This document shows positions 7,460 to 15,503 of a stretch of 64,000 nt of DNA, piece by piece. The notes below the pieces were generated by a model that saw only the letters and a list, made by a program, of their open reading frames with translations, made no database searches and had not been told where the DNA came from. Numbering within the stretch: the stretch's first letter is position 1; each line of letters begins with the position of its first letter. Source of the DNA: Leifsonia sp. Root1293 (GTDB lineage Bacteria > Actinomycetota > Actinomycetes > Actinomycetales > Microbacteriaceae); NCBI RefSeq assembly GCF_001425325.1, contig NZ_LMEH01000001.1, positions 1,578,688 to 1,642,687 of the forward strand, written 5' to 3'. Made by a program: the position numbers and the translations under genes.

Positions 7460-8353
7460 CTATTCGAGGTGCGAGGAGAACTCTCGCAGCCACGGGCGCA
7501 GATCTGGGCCGAGGTCGTCGCGCTCGACGGCCAACTGCACGATCGCCTTGATGTAGTCGAGGCGGTCGCCGGTGTCGAAACGACGTCCCCGGAAGATCAC
7601 GCCGTAGACGCCTCCGGTGCCCTCGACGTCGGCAGCGAGCTCCTGCAGCGCATCCGTCAGCTGGATCTCCCCGCCCTTGCCCGGCTGCGTGTGCTCGAGG
7701 ACGTCGAAGACCTCGGGCTTCAGAACGTAGCGACCGATGATGGCCAGGTTCGACGGCGCGTCCTCGGTGGCCGGCTTCTCGACGAGTCCGGTGACACGGA
7801 CCACGTCGGGGTCGTCGGTGGGCTCCACGGCAGCGGCTCCGTAGAGGTGGATCTGGCCCGGGTCGACCTCGAGCAGCGCGATGATGGTGGCATCGCGCTT
7901 CTCGAGCTCGTCGATCATCTTGGGAAGGATGGGGCTCGCCGCGTCGATGAGGTCATCGCCGAGGAGCACCGCGAATGGCTCGTCGCCGACGTGGCGCCGA
8001 GCGCGCAGCACGGCGTGGCCGAGACCCTTGGGATCGCCCTGTCGGAGGAAGTGGATGTCGGCGAGGTCGCTCGGAGCCTTCGTGCGCTCCAGGCGGTCGA
8101 GGTCGCCCTTGGCCTCGAGGTTGCTCTCGAGCTCGGTCACCCTGTCGAAGTGATTGGCCAGGGCGTTCTTGTTGCGCCCGATGATCATGAGCACGTCTTC
8201 GAGCCCGGCAGCGACGGCCTCCTCGACGACGTACTGGATGGCCGGCTTGTCGACGACCGGCAGCATCTCCTTCGGCATCGCTTTCGTGGCAGGGAGGAAG
8301 CGAGTTCCCAGTCCGGCAGCGGGAATGACGGCTTTCGTGATCCGATGACTCAT
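7460..8353 (-). CDS. galU: UTP--glucose-1-phosphate uridylyltransferase
   Basis: 297 residues. The nucleotidyltransferase signature AVIPAAGLGTRFLPATKAMP opens the protein, followed by EMLPVVDKPAIQYVVEEAV, LGDDLID and the sugar-binding VEKP and KGGEIQLTDAL motifs. It makes UDP-glucose for cell-wall glycans, exopolysaccharide and glycogen precursors. ATG 8353 (MSHRITKAV) was preferred to a longer in-frame start because the fold begins there. Divergent from the formyltetrahydrofolate cyclo-ligase gene, 91 bases away; first gene of a galU-rimJ-sepX unit. Confidence 0.95.
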   Translation of the reverse strand: MSHRITKAVIPAAGLGTRFLPATKAMPKEMLPVVDKPAIQYVVEEAVAAGLEDVLMIIGRNKNALANHFDRVTELESNLEAKGDLDRLERTKAPSDLADIHFLRQGDPKGLGHAVLRARRHVGDEPFAVLLGDDLIDAASPILPKMIDELEKRDATIIALLEVDPGQIHLYGAAAVEPTDDPDVVRVTGLVEKPATEDAPSNLAIIGRYVLKPEVFDVLEHTQPGKGGEIQLTDALQELAADVEGTGGVYGVIFRGRRFDTGDRLDYIKAIVQLAVERDDLGPDLRPWLREFSSHLE

Positions 8354-8444
8354 GATCGCAAGGCTACACAAGCCGGGCGGCGGGAACCGTCCCGCATACA
8401 CGATGCTCATCTGCTCGTAACATGGCCGCGCCTAGACTGGGGCC

Positions 8445-9023
8445 ATGGCAACCGACGCAGCTCACCAGAAGCGCGCCCTCCGCGCCGAGCACCGCGAACG
8501 CCGACAGAACATGTCGACGCGGGAACGGGAAGCGGCGACGGCCGGATTCACCGAGAACCTCGAGGCCATCACCATCGACCTGTCAGCCCGGTCGATCGCG
8601 TGCTACCTCTCCCTCCCCACCGAGCCGAACACCCGCCCGTTCATCAACTGGGCGGAGTCGCAGGGCATCAAGGTGCTCTTCCCCATCAGCAGGCAGGACG
8701 GCCTGCTCGACTGGACCGTCGGCGAGGAGCAGGCTGAGACCGAGGGGATCTACGGGATGCCGGAGGCCGTCGGAGAACTGCTCGGGCCGATCGCGATCAA
8801 CGACGTGGACCTCATCATCGTGCCGGCGTCCGCGGTCGACACGACGGGCATGCGCATGGGCTGGGGCCGGGGCTATTTCGACAAGACGCTGGGATCGATG
8901 CAGAATTGTCCTCCGGTGTACGCCGTCGTGTTCGACTCGGAGGTGATCGACGTCGTTCCTCGCGAGCGTCACGACGCCCCCGTCGACGGGGCCGTCACGC
9001 CGACCCGCATCATCGCCTTCTGA
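8445..9023 (+). CDS. 5-formyltetrahydrofolate cyclo-ligase
   Basis: 192 residues. The basic N terminus KRALRAEHRERRQNM contains the phosphate/folate-binding arginines, and DLIIVPASAVDTTGMRMGWG followed by RGYFDK is the diagnostic MTHFS motif (GxxGxGxGYYD-like). It converts 5-formyl-THF to 5,10-methenyl-THF with ATP, recovering folate from the storage form. It begins a plus-strand set with the FmdB-like and mscL genes, the same order as Rv0992c, Rv0991c and Rv0985c in Mycobacterium tuberculosis. Confidence 0.93.
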   Translation: MATDAAHQKRALRAEHRERRQNMSTREREAATAGFTENLEAITIDLSARSIACYLSLPTEPNTRPFINWAESQGIKVLFPISRQDGLLDWTVGEEQAETEGIYGMPEAVGELLGPIAINDVDLIIVPASAVDTTGMRMGWGRGYFDKTLGSMQNCPPVYAVVFDSEVIDVVPRERHDAPVDGAVTPTRIIAF

Positions 9024-9065
9024 ATTCCCCCCTGATCCACGAGCACCACACAGCACGGAGAACCA

Positions 9066-9425
9066 GTGCCCACCTACTCTTACCGCTGCACGGAGTGCGA
9101 CAACGCCTTCGACATCCAGCAGTCGTTCACCGATGACAGCCTGTCGATCTGCGAGGTCTGCGGCGGACGGCTCCGCAAGGTGTTCAACACCATCGGCGTG
9201 ACCTTCAACGGGTCCGGGTTCTACCGCAACGACTCACGGGTCGGCGCCTCAGGAGGCTCGGCCGGCTCGAAGTCCTCGGGCGCCGGCAGTGTGACGGGGT
9301 CGAGCACGTCGTCGTCATCGGGATCGGGATCGTCGTCATCGGGCTCGTCGTCGGGATCATCCGGCTCGGGCACGTCCGGCTCGGGTTCGTCCGGCTCGGG
9401 TTCGTCGAGCTCCTCGTCGTCCTAG
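9066..9425 (+). CDS. FmdB-type zinc-ribbon protein with Ser/Gly tail (Ruc-like)
   Basis: 119 residues from a GTG start. The first 60 residues form a zinc ribbon: MPTYSYRCTECDNAFDIQQS with CTEC and a second pair CEVC. The last 55 residues are almost entirely Ser and Gly, plainly disordered. The syntenic M. tuberculosis protein Rv0991c (Ruc) is a redox-activated, ATP-independent chaperone with the same layout: zinc cysteines plus a disordered tail. That function is proposed here from layout and gene order, not proven. The tail is encoded by degenerate TCG/TCC/GGC repeats that could vary in length between strains. Confidence 0.85.
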   Translation: MPTYSYRCTECDNAFDIQQSFTDDSLSICEVCGGRLRKVFNTIGVTFNGSGFYRNDSRVGASGGSAGSKSSGAGSVTGSSTSSSSGSGSSSSGSSSGSSGSGTSGSGSSGSGSSSSSSS

Positions 9426-9480
9426 CGGTCATGTCATAGCCTCGATGCAGGAACGCTCAACACTCGACGAGGGGAAGCAC

Positions 9481-9900
9481 GTGCTCAAGGGATTCCGGGA
9501 ATTCATCCTCCGGGGCAATGTCATCGACCTGGCGGTCGCTGTCGTCATCGGTGCCGCATTCACCGCTGTGGTCAACTCGATCGTCGTCAACCTGTTCAAC
9601 CCGCTCATCGGCGCCCTGTTCAAGGCCGAGAGCCTCGACGAGTCGCTGGTCTGGACGATCGCTCTGCCGACGGGTTCGGCCGAGGTGAAGTTCGGCGCTG
9701 TCATCGGGTCGGTCATCACGTTCCTCATCGTGGCCGCGGTCGTCTACTTCGTCTTCGTGCTCCCGATCAACAAGCTCAAGGAGGCGCAGGAGCGCCGCCG
9801 GAAGGCCGGTGTCGCCGAGCCGGACGCCCCGGACACCGAACTCGACATCCTCAGCGAGATCCGCGACCTGCTCGCCGCTCAGGCCCGCACGCGCGACTGA
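9481..9900 (+). CDS. mscL: Large-conductance mechanosensitive channel
   Basis: 139 residues with the MscL layout: short amphipathic N terminus LKGFREFILRGNVIDLAVAV leading into TM1, a periplasmic loop, TM2 (SVITFLIVAAVVYFVFVLP), and a charged C-terminal coiled coil ending in LDILSEIRDLLA. It forms a pentameric pore that releases solutes on hypo-osmotic shock. GTG 9481 was chosen over ATG 9445: AGGGGAAG lies 5-6 bases upstream and homologues start at this Leu-Lys-Gly-Phe motif. Confidence 0.95.
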   Translation: MLKGFREFILRGNVIDLAVAVVIGAAFTAVVNSIVVNLFNPLIGALFKAESLDESLVWTIALPTGSAEVKFGAVIGSVITFLIVAAVVYFVFVLPINKLKEAQERRRKAGVAEPDAPDTELDILSEIRDLLAAQARTRD

Positions 9901-9939
9901 GCGGCATCCGCTCGACCGGGAGCGATCGTCGCGCTGCGG

Positions 9940-10131
9940 CTACCAATGCGGCGGACGGTCGCGTCTCAGTCGTTCATCGTTCGGGCCGACGGGTCCGGAT
10001 GCCGCGGGCAGATCCTCGCGCTCGACCGGGGACTCCGGGCTCGTGTCGGTGCCCTCGACGGCGGTCAGGCGGGCGCGACGGTTGCGAGTGCCGTGCTTCT
10101 GAACGTGCTGCCTCGGGCCCTCGTCTGTCAC
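9940..10131 (-). CDS. Small hypothetical protein, NDERLRRDRPPHW end
   Basis: A 63-residue GTG-start ORF (MTDEGPRQHVQKHGTRNRRA...) with a basic first half, an acidic middle and a C-terminal NDERLRRDRPPHW. The terminal motif resembles that of small conserved actinobacterial proteins, and third codon positions are strongly G/C, so I judge it real. It has no recognisable domain or membrane segment. It is convergent with mscL and lies 34 bases downstream of the large helicase-like gene on the same strand, so may be co-transcribed with it. Confidence 0.6.
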   Translation of the reverse strand: MTDEGPRQHVQKHGTRNRRARLTAVEGTDTSPESPVEREDLPAASGPVGPNDERLRRDRPPHW

Positions 10132-10165
10132 GCGGTCCAGCCTACGCGCGACTCCGATGGTCGAC

Positions 10166-13100
10166 TCAGCGGAGGCCGGACGGCGAGACGATGGTGATCG
10201 GCGCCGTCTCGGTGTCGATGCCGGGCACAGCGGCCGTCGGCGCCCCGAGCACAGCACCGATGCGCGATGCCACGGCATCGGGATCGGCGAAGAGCTCGAA
10301 GGCGTGCACGCGCAGGTAGTGCCAGCCGAGGCGGCGCAGCACATCCGGACGGAGCCTCAGCGACTCGCGCAGGCTCATCGTGCCGACCACGGAGTCCGTC
10401 TCGACGACGATGGCCTTGCCCCGGAACGACGCGGCGAGGGCGAGCTTCTCGCGGTGTCCGAGCTCGACGGTGACACCGCGGAGGCGGAGGCGCTCGGCGA
10501 GGTCGATGAGCATCGCCTCACTCGCGATGGCCGTGGGCGGTGTGGTCTCGGCCAGGTCGATCTGCTCGAGCACCTGCGCCAGGGCCAGGATGCCGTGACG
10601 ACGGCGGTCCTCATCGATGTCGCTGGGCCTGAAGCAGGACACGATGTCCATGGCGCGGCGGGCGCGCGTCATGCCGACGGCGAGCAGGCGATCGCCGCCC
10701 GCCTCTCCCAGAGACCCGAAGTTCGAGAGCAGGCGGCCGTGCGGCGTGCGTCCGTAGCCGATCGAGAAGATGACCCTGTCGCGGCTCTGGGCAGTCGCCT
10801 GCTCGAGCGTGAGCACGGTGAACGGCTCGGCCGTGTCGTTCAGGATGAAGCTCGAGAGGTCGGTCCGCTTCGCGAACGCGGCGAGAACGGCCTGGTGCAC
10901 GCGCACGGCGTGACGACCTGATGCCGTGATCACCATGAGCGACTCGCGCGGGCGCTTGACCGCGTGGTCGATGACGAGCTCGACGACCTTCGCCACCTCG
11001 GCGTCGACGCTCTCGACCGCTCCGCTCTCGTTGTCGGGCATGCCGTGGCCGCCGACGACGTAGTGCAGGTTGAGGCTGCCGTGCCCCAGGAAGCTTCCGG
11101 CCCACGGCAGGGCGTCGATGCGTCCGGCGTAGAAGCGGCGGTTCACGAGCTCTGCGAGGTCCTCTCCCCCGGCGCGATAGCTGCGCGTGAGGGTGAGGGT
11201 CGGCAGCAGTTCTCCGAGTCGCGCCAGCGCCGAGTCGGCGTGCAGGGCGTCGACACCGGGGCCCTCCGGGGCGTCGGCCGCGGCATCCGCGGCGCCCCTG
11301 ATACCGGTGTCGAACAGCGACGGCGTCTGGGTGACGGGGTCGCCGAAGGCCACGATCTGCTTTCCGCGGCGGATGGCGCCGAGGTTCTCGGCGAAGCTGG
11401 TCGCGCCGGCGTCGACGAGGAGCACGGTATCGAACGAGATCTCGTCGGTGATCTCCGCCACGTCGTAGGGCGAGGCGAGCCACACGGGGGCGACCACCTT
11501 GCCGAGGTGCGGAGCCGCGAGTTGCAGGTTGCGGGGGCTGGTGCGATCGGAACGCAGGAGCCGGCGCAGCTGGTCGGCTTCCTCCGGCCAGTCGACGACG
11601 CCGATCTTCCAGGTCTCGGCGAGCAGCGCCGCCAGCAGGCCGCCGGATGCCGACGCGTGGGCTTCGTCGACGAGCTTGAAGTCGGCCTCGAGCCTGTCGA
11701 GCACACCGGTGTTGGCGTTCAGGAGGGCCTTGTCGCCCGCCAGCATCGACTCGAGCACCGACTGCCACCAGGCGAGTTCAAGCTCCGCGACGACGTCCTC
11801 CTCTGCGACGTGGCGCCGCGAGAGGTCGGTCAGCAGCGGGTCGAGGTTGAGGTCACGGAGGTGGGCCAGCAGGGCCGTGCGCTCCTGGAGGTTGGCGAGC
11901 ACCTCGGACTCCGCGGCCAGACCGGACATCGTGTAGATGAGCTCGCGGGTGGGGCGCGAAGCGAGCTGGCGCGGCGTTCCTGCTGTGCCGAGAGGGGCGT
12001 CGAGGCGGGCGAGGTCCTCGGTGACGCGCTGGTAGGCGACGTGCACATCGGCGATGCCGACGGGGACGGCCGGCGTGGAGCCTGCCACCACGTAGCGCTG
12101 CCAGAGGGTGCGCTGCTGCTGCACGCGGCGGAGCGCCTCGTTCATGTCGGTGACGTGAACGCCCGGCCGCAGGTACTCCTGCGCGAGCTTCTTGAGGCGG
12201 CGGCGGTTGGCGCCGGTCATCTCGGGGGCATCGCGGCGGGTCGACGTCGCCGCGATCAGCTCGACCAGCGAACGGTCGTAGACCGACGGCTGGAACTTGT
12301 CGAGCGTCTCGCGGATGTCGAGGAGCAGGCGGAGGTAGATGCCGAGCTCGGCGATCGACTCGAACGGGCGCAGCCTGGTCTGCCCGACAAGGGCGTTGGC
12401 GCGCTCGATGAGGCGCGGCAGCTCCTGCGTGTTCAGCCGCTTCGCCAGGGCGTGGGCCGTGTCGGCCTCTTGGGTCGAGGTGAAGGATGCCCCATACCAG
12501 GGCGAGTCGCCCGGGCCGTACCGGAACTCGCCAAGGGCCGCGGCCTTGATGAGGGCTGCCGCTGCCCCGGCTCGGTCGCCCGCGAGGGCGACGATCGACG
12601 AGTGATCCAGACGTGCGGTGGTTGCAGGGGGCGTCGGCAGGAGGGACAGCCGGGTGAGCTCACCGAGGGCGTCGAGCACGGACACACCGAGTGCCGGGTC
12701 CCGGCGCGTCAGGGCGGAGCGGTAGTCGAGGAGCACCTTGCGCAGGCGCACGAGGGCGTCGTCGACGTCGCTCACCTGCGGCCTTTCGGCCTTCTCGTTC
12801 CGGCCGATCGAGAGCATGAGGTCGCGGCGGAGGGTGCGCGCAGACACGGCGGCACCCGGCAGGCCCACCTGGCCGAGCCTGTGGGCGATGCCCTCCAGGC
12901 TCGCGCGTCGGGCGCTCACGACGAGAACACGCTTGTGCTGGCCGATGAGGGTGCCGAGGGCGTTGACGATTGTCTGGGTGCCACCCGTGCCGGGAAGCGT
13001 CTTCACGACGAGCGAGTTGCCGGCCGAGATCTGGGCGACGACGTTCTCCTGCTCGGGGTCGGCATCGAGCAGCAGCACGTCGGTCGCCGGCGGTCGCGAG

Positions 13101-13942
13101 TCCTGACCCATGGCCTGCACGGGGTTGTACGCGCTCTCGATGCGCGCACGGGCCGCGGGATTGCCCGCGACGGCGTCGATGACGACATGGTCGAGCTTCG
13201 CGGCATCCGCCGTCATGCGACGGCCGACGTCGGAGAAGGACGACACGACGAGTCGAGGGGCGACGCTGAACCAGGCGAGGTGCGAGGTGAGCCCGCGAAG
13301 GCGATCGATGACGGGCTGCGGCTTGAAGTCTCCGTTGGAGACGGCGAGAGCCACGAAGGCGTCGGCGTCGAGCGTGATCTGGAACTGCTCCTTGAGGGCG
13401 TGGGCCAGTTCCGGGTTGAGGAACGGCGCACCCTTCAACTTGAGCTCGAAGTCCCGTCCGTAGCGGCGGATGGCCAGGGGGCGCAGCAGCACAGGGGCGA
13501 GATACTCGACGTCGTCGTGGGTCCACTGCGCGAGGCCGATGCCCAGGTGCACGCTCTCGATGCCCCGCATGGAGCGCAGTTCGATGCCCTTCTGCGTGAT
13601 GGCTCCGGCGGCGAGACGGGCGTTCCGCAGGGCGAGCTCGTCACGGATGAGGCTCGACAGCAGCACGGTCTTGCCCGTGATGAACTGCGGGAGTCCGCCG
13701 GGATGCGTGACGCTCAGCTCGATGCGCGTGCGCGGCTGGTCGTCGAAGTGGAGCAGCGGTGATCGTCCGCCGATGGCGGCGAGTTCGTCTCGCCAGCGCT
13801 GCCACGCGGGCTCCGCGATGTTCGCCGGACGCTCCGCCGGATCGCCCGTGGTGACAGCGTGCGGGGCGGTCACTTGGGCAGGGGGGAGGTTCGACGACGT
13901 CTGCATCGGGTCGTCGTCTGTCTTTCGGTCAAGGCGCCACAC
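10166..13942 (-). CDS. Giant SF1 helicase-like protein with degraded ATPase motifs
   Basis: 1258 residues from GTG 13942 (ATG at residue 13 is an alternative start). The overall plan is that of the DUF4011-type SF1 helicases: N-terminal DUF4011-like region, RecA-like domain 1 split by a long helical insertion, RecA-like domain 2, and a small C-terminal MTES_1575/Vsr-type nuclease-like domain (LRRLGWHYLRVHAFELFADP). The catalytic motifs are altered. Walker A is LPGTGGTQT (residues 316-324), with Gly321 where the family has Lys. Motif II is VDAGA (Asp844-Ala845) instead of DEAS. Motif III is GDPVTQTP instead of GDPKQLPP, and the GDERD of motif V is replaced by AQSRD. The motif VI arginines (MTRARR) remain. 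The frame is intact throughout, so this looks like a maintained pseudo-enzyme or divergent subfamily. Role unknown; DNA binding or repair/defence is a guess. Confidence 0.85.
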   Translation of the reverse strand: MWRLDRKTDDDPMQTSSNLPPAQVTAPHAVTTGDPAERPANIAEPAWQRWRDELAAIGGRSPLLHFDDQPRTRIELSVTHPGGLPQFITGKTVLLSSLIRDELALRNARLAAGAITQKGIELRSMRGIESVHLGIGLAQWTHDDVEYLAPVLLRPLAIRRYGRDFELKLKGAPFLNPELAHALKEQFQITLDADAFVALAVSNGDFKPQPVIDRLRGLTSHLAWFSVAPRLVVSSFSDVGRRMTADAAKLDHVVIDAVAGNPAARARIESAYNPVQAMGQDSRPPATDVLLLDADPEQENVVAQISAGNSLVVKTLPGTGGTQTIVNALGTLIGQHKRVLVVSARRASLEGIAHRLGQVGLPGAAVSARTLRRDLMLSIGRNEKAERPQVSDVDDALVRLRKVLLDYRSALTRRDPALGVSVLDALGELTRLSLLPTPPATTARLDHSSIVALAGDRAGAAAALIKAAALGEFRYGPGDSPWYGASFTSTQEADTAHALAKRLNTQELPRLIERANALVGQTRLRPFESIAELGIYLRLLLDIRETLDKFQPSVYDRSLVELIAATSTRRDAPEMTGANRRRLKKLAQEYLRPGVHVTDMNEALRRVQQQRTLWQRYVVAGSTPAVPVGIADVHVAYQRVTEDLARLDAPLGTAGTPRQLASRPTRELIYTMSGLAAESEVLANLQERTALLAHLRDLNLDPLLTDLSRRHVAEEDVVAELELAWWQSVLESMLAGDKALLNANTGVLDRLEADFKLVDEAHASASGGLLAALLAETWKIGVVDWPEEADQLRRLLRSDRTSPRNLQLAAPHLGKVVAPVWLASPYDVAEITDEISFDTVLLVDAGATSFAENLGAIRRGKQIVAFGDPVTQTPSLFDTGIRGAADAAADAPEGPGVDALHADSALARLGELLPTLTLTRSYRAGGEDLAELVNRRFYAGRIDALPWAGSFLGHGSLNLHYVVGGHGMPDNESGAVESVDAEVAKVVELVIDHAVKRPRESLMVITASGRHAVRVHQAVLAAFAKRTDLSSFILNDTAEPFTVLTLEQATAQSRDRVIFSIGYGRTPHGRLLSNFGSLGEAGGDRLLAVGMTRARRAMDIVSCFRPSDIDEDRRRHGILALAQVLEQIDLAETTPPTAIASEAMLIDLAERLRLRGVTVELGHREKLALAASFRGKAIVVETDSVVGTMSLRESLRLRPDVLRRLGWHYLRVHAFELFADPDAVASRIGAVLGAPTAAVPGIDTETAPITIVSPSGLR

Positions 13943-13978
13943 ACCGACACCCTAAATCGATACGGCTGCATTCCGTCG

Positions 13979-14010
13979 GAGGCCGGTCGGGTTTTCGCCA
14001 GACCGGCCTC
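13979..14010 (-). terminator. GC-rich hairpin after the hexapeptide-repeat gene
   Basis: A perfect 10-bp inverted repeat (13979-13988 / 14001-14010) with a 12-base loop lies 13 bases after the stop of the minus-strand gene at 14024. There is no T-run, so termination efficiency is uncertain. Confidence 0.6.
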
Positions 14011-14023
14011 GCGTCGGATTCGC

Positions 14024-14440
14024 TCAGGCGGCCCGCACGTAGCGGGTCTTGGGTCCGTCGGTCCCGCCGACAACGGCGTTGTCGGGGATCATCGCGTCGC
14101 GCTCGAGGTGGTGGCCTGCGACGATGCGCACGTTCGCGCCGATGCGCGAGTGGCTTCCGATGCGGGCCTTGTCGCTGATGACTGCGCCGGCACCGATGTG
14201 CACGTTGGCACCGATGAATGAGTGCGCACCGAGCATGGCGTCGCGGTCGATCCAACTGCCGGCGCCCACCCAGGCGTCCCGGCCGATGCTCGCGCCGTTC
14301 TCGACGTAAGCGGTCGACGCCACGAACGCGGTTGCGTCCACGTGCGCCTTGGGAGAGACGAATCCGCCGCCGTTGGAGTGTCGCCGGTACTTGGTGACGA
14401 CGCCCTTCTCGAGCTCGACTTCTTCGTTCACACGTCTCAC
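14024..14440 (-). CDS. Left-handed beta-helix hexapeptide-repeat protein
   Basis: 138 residues from GTG 14440, with AAGGCAGG 8 bases upstream. After about 25 residues the protein is a run of hexapeptide units with I/V/A every six positions (VSPKAHVDATAFVAS, VGAGSWIDRDAMLGAHSFIG, ANVHIGAGAVISDKARIG). This predicts a short left-handed beta helix of about five coils as in gamma-carbonic anhydrases and acyltransferases. Neither a full catalytic His triad nor an acyltransferase loop is clear, so the enzyme activity is open. Transcribed towards the helicase-like gene but separated from it by a hairpin. Confidence 0.75.
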   Translation of the reverse strand: MRRVNEEVELEKGVVTKYRRHSNGGGFVSPKAHVDATAFVASTAYVENGASIGRDAWVGAGSWIDRDAMLGAHSFIGANVHIGAGAVISDKARIGSHSRIGANVRIVAGHHLERDAMIPDNAVVGGTDGPKTRYVRAA

Positions 14441-14557
14441 GGGGTTTCCCTGCCTTCCGAGGGCTGCTGGGGAGTCTTGACTTCGTTCGCCCTACGATGA
14501 CAAGAACGCCTGATGATCAGCCGCTATTCCGCTGACAATACGGCTACCAGAGTTCTC

Positions 14558-15049
14558 TCAGGGCAGCGACACCGTCTCGTTCTCTCCCCCGTCGTAGCGC
14601 TCTCCCGTGAGCTTCGCCTTGACGAAGCTGATCACCGTCGCGATGCGTCCTCCCGGGGAGTCCCAGTACTCGCCGCTCTCGGCCGTGACCTTGAACAGAA
14701 CGGCCTGCGGGCTGTCGGGGCCGTCGGGCAGCCAGGCCTCGACGGCCGGGTTCCAGAGCTCGTGCAGCTTGGCGGCATCCGTCAGCACCTCCGCGGATCC
14801 GGAGAACGAGACGAAGGAGGATCCGCTGGTGAGCGAGACTCCGACGCTCGGGTTCATGCTGATCTCGCCGGCATCGCGGGAGTCGGCCTCGGCGATGAAC
14901 CAGATCACGCCTTCGTCGGTGATCTCCTGGGGCGACATCGGTCGACTCACGACGTGGCCCTCTCCGTCGATGGTCGAGAGCATCGCGATCGGGATCTTGC
15001 GCGCGAGCTCGACGATGCGGATGCGGGGGTCTTCTGTCGTGTCGGTCAT
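14558..15049 (-). CDS. Pyridoxamine 5'-phosphate oxidase-family / general stress protein 26-like
   Basis: 163 residues starting at ATG 15049 with AAGGAG 7 bases upstream. The sequence IPIAMLSTIDGEGHVVSRPM and VIWFIAEADSRDAGEISMNP is the split-barrel flavin-binding fold of PPOX/general-stress-protein-26 proteins, and FVSFSGSAEVLTDAAKLHEL matches the next strand-helix. The family binds FMN or FAD/F420, but many members have no known substrate. Longer upstream reading in the same frame lacks homology and was left out. Divergent from the HTH gene at 15159. Confidence 0.88.
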   Translation of the reverse strand: MTDTTEDPRIRIVELARKIPIAMLSTIDGEGHVVSRPMSPQEITDEGVIWFIAEADSRDAGEISMNPSVGVSLTSGSSFVSFSGSAEVLTDAAKLHELWNPAVEAWLPDGPDSPQAVLFKVTAESGEYWDSPGGRIATVISFVKAKLTGERYDGGENETVSLP

Positions 15050-15158
15050 GTCGTGCTCCTTGATCGGGCCGGCCCCTCCGGCGTCGGAAGAGTGCGCTCT
15101 CGACGCTAGGTTTCCCACCGGCCCGCTGACAGGGGTTGACAGCGCTACGATCGCCCTC

Positions 15159-15503
15159 ATGCCGCACGAGAACCGTCCAGCCCTGCTCACCGTCGCCGAT
15201 GTCGCGGCCAGGTTCGGCGTGTCGACGTCGACTGTGCGCGTCTGGCTCAGCCACCGTGATGCCGGCGCCACGGGAGGAGTGCCGTCGATCCTGCCGGAGC
15301 CCCTCGCCCGCGGGGTGGTCTGGCTCGCCGACGACATTGACGCCGTGGCCGCTCAGATCGAGGGCAGGAGCCGCACCGGCGGCCGGCCGAAGACCGCGGT
15401 GGCCGATGCCGACGGCACCGCCGATGCCGACGGCACCGCCGATGCCGACGGCACGGCCGACGCCGACGGAGCCACGCCCGCAGAGACCGACTCGACTATC
15501 TGA
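15159..15503 (+). CDS. Helix-turn-helix protein with ADADGT tandem-repeat tail
   Basis: 114 residues. The N-terminal half LLTVADVAARFGVSTSTVRV is a winged-helix/MerR-like DNA-binding helix-turn-helix as in small excisionase-like regulators. The C terminus is an acidic low-complexity tail made of four copies of ADADGT/ADADGA, encoded by an 18-bp tandem repeat. The stop overlaps the 3' end of the convergent metalloprotease gene by 8 bases. A regulator of the adjoining divergent flavin-fold gene is possible but not shown. Confidence 0.75.
   Translation: MPHENRPALLTVADVAARFGVSTSTVRVWLSHRDAGATGGVPSILPEPLARGVVWLADDIDAVAAQIEGRSRTGGRPKTAVADADGTADADGTADADGTADADGATPAETDSTI
15402..15473 (+). repeat. 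18-bp coding tandem repeat, four units
   Basis: Units of GCCGATGCCGACGGCACC start at 15402, 15420, 15438 and 15456; the first two are identical, the third differs in its last codon third base (ACG) and the fourth at three positions. Each encodes Ala-Asp-Ala-Asp-Gly-Thr/Ala. Being in-frame, copy-number change would only lengthen or shorten the acidic tail. Confidence 0.93.

Noticed and set aside
10964-13762. A 932-codon open frame on the plus strand
   Set aside because: It is antisense to the helicase-like gene, with no domain and a composition typical of the complement of G/C-rich codons.
15402-15473. Possible CRISPR or regulatory iteron array
   Set aside because: Direct 18-bp units without spacers, in-frame inside a gene and encoding a regular peptide.
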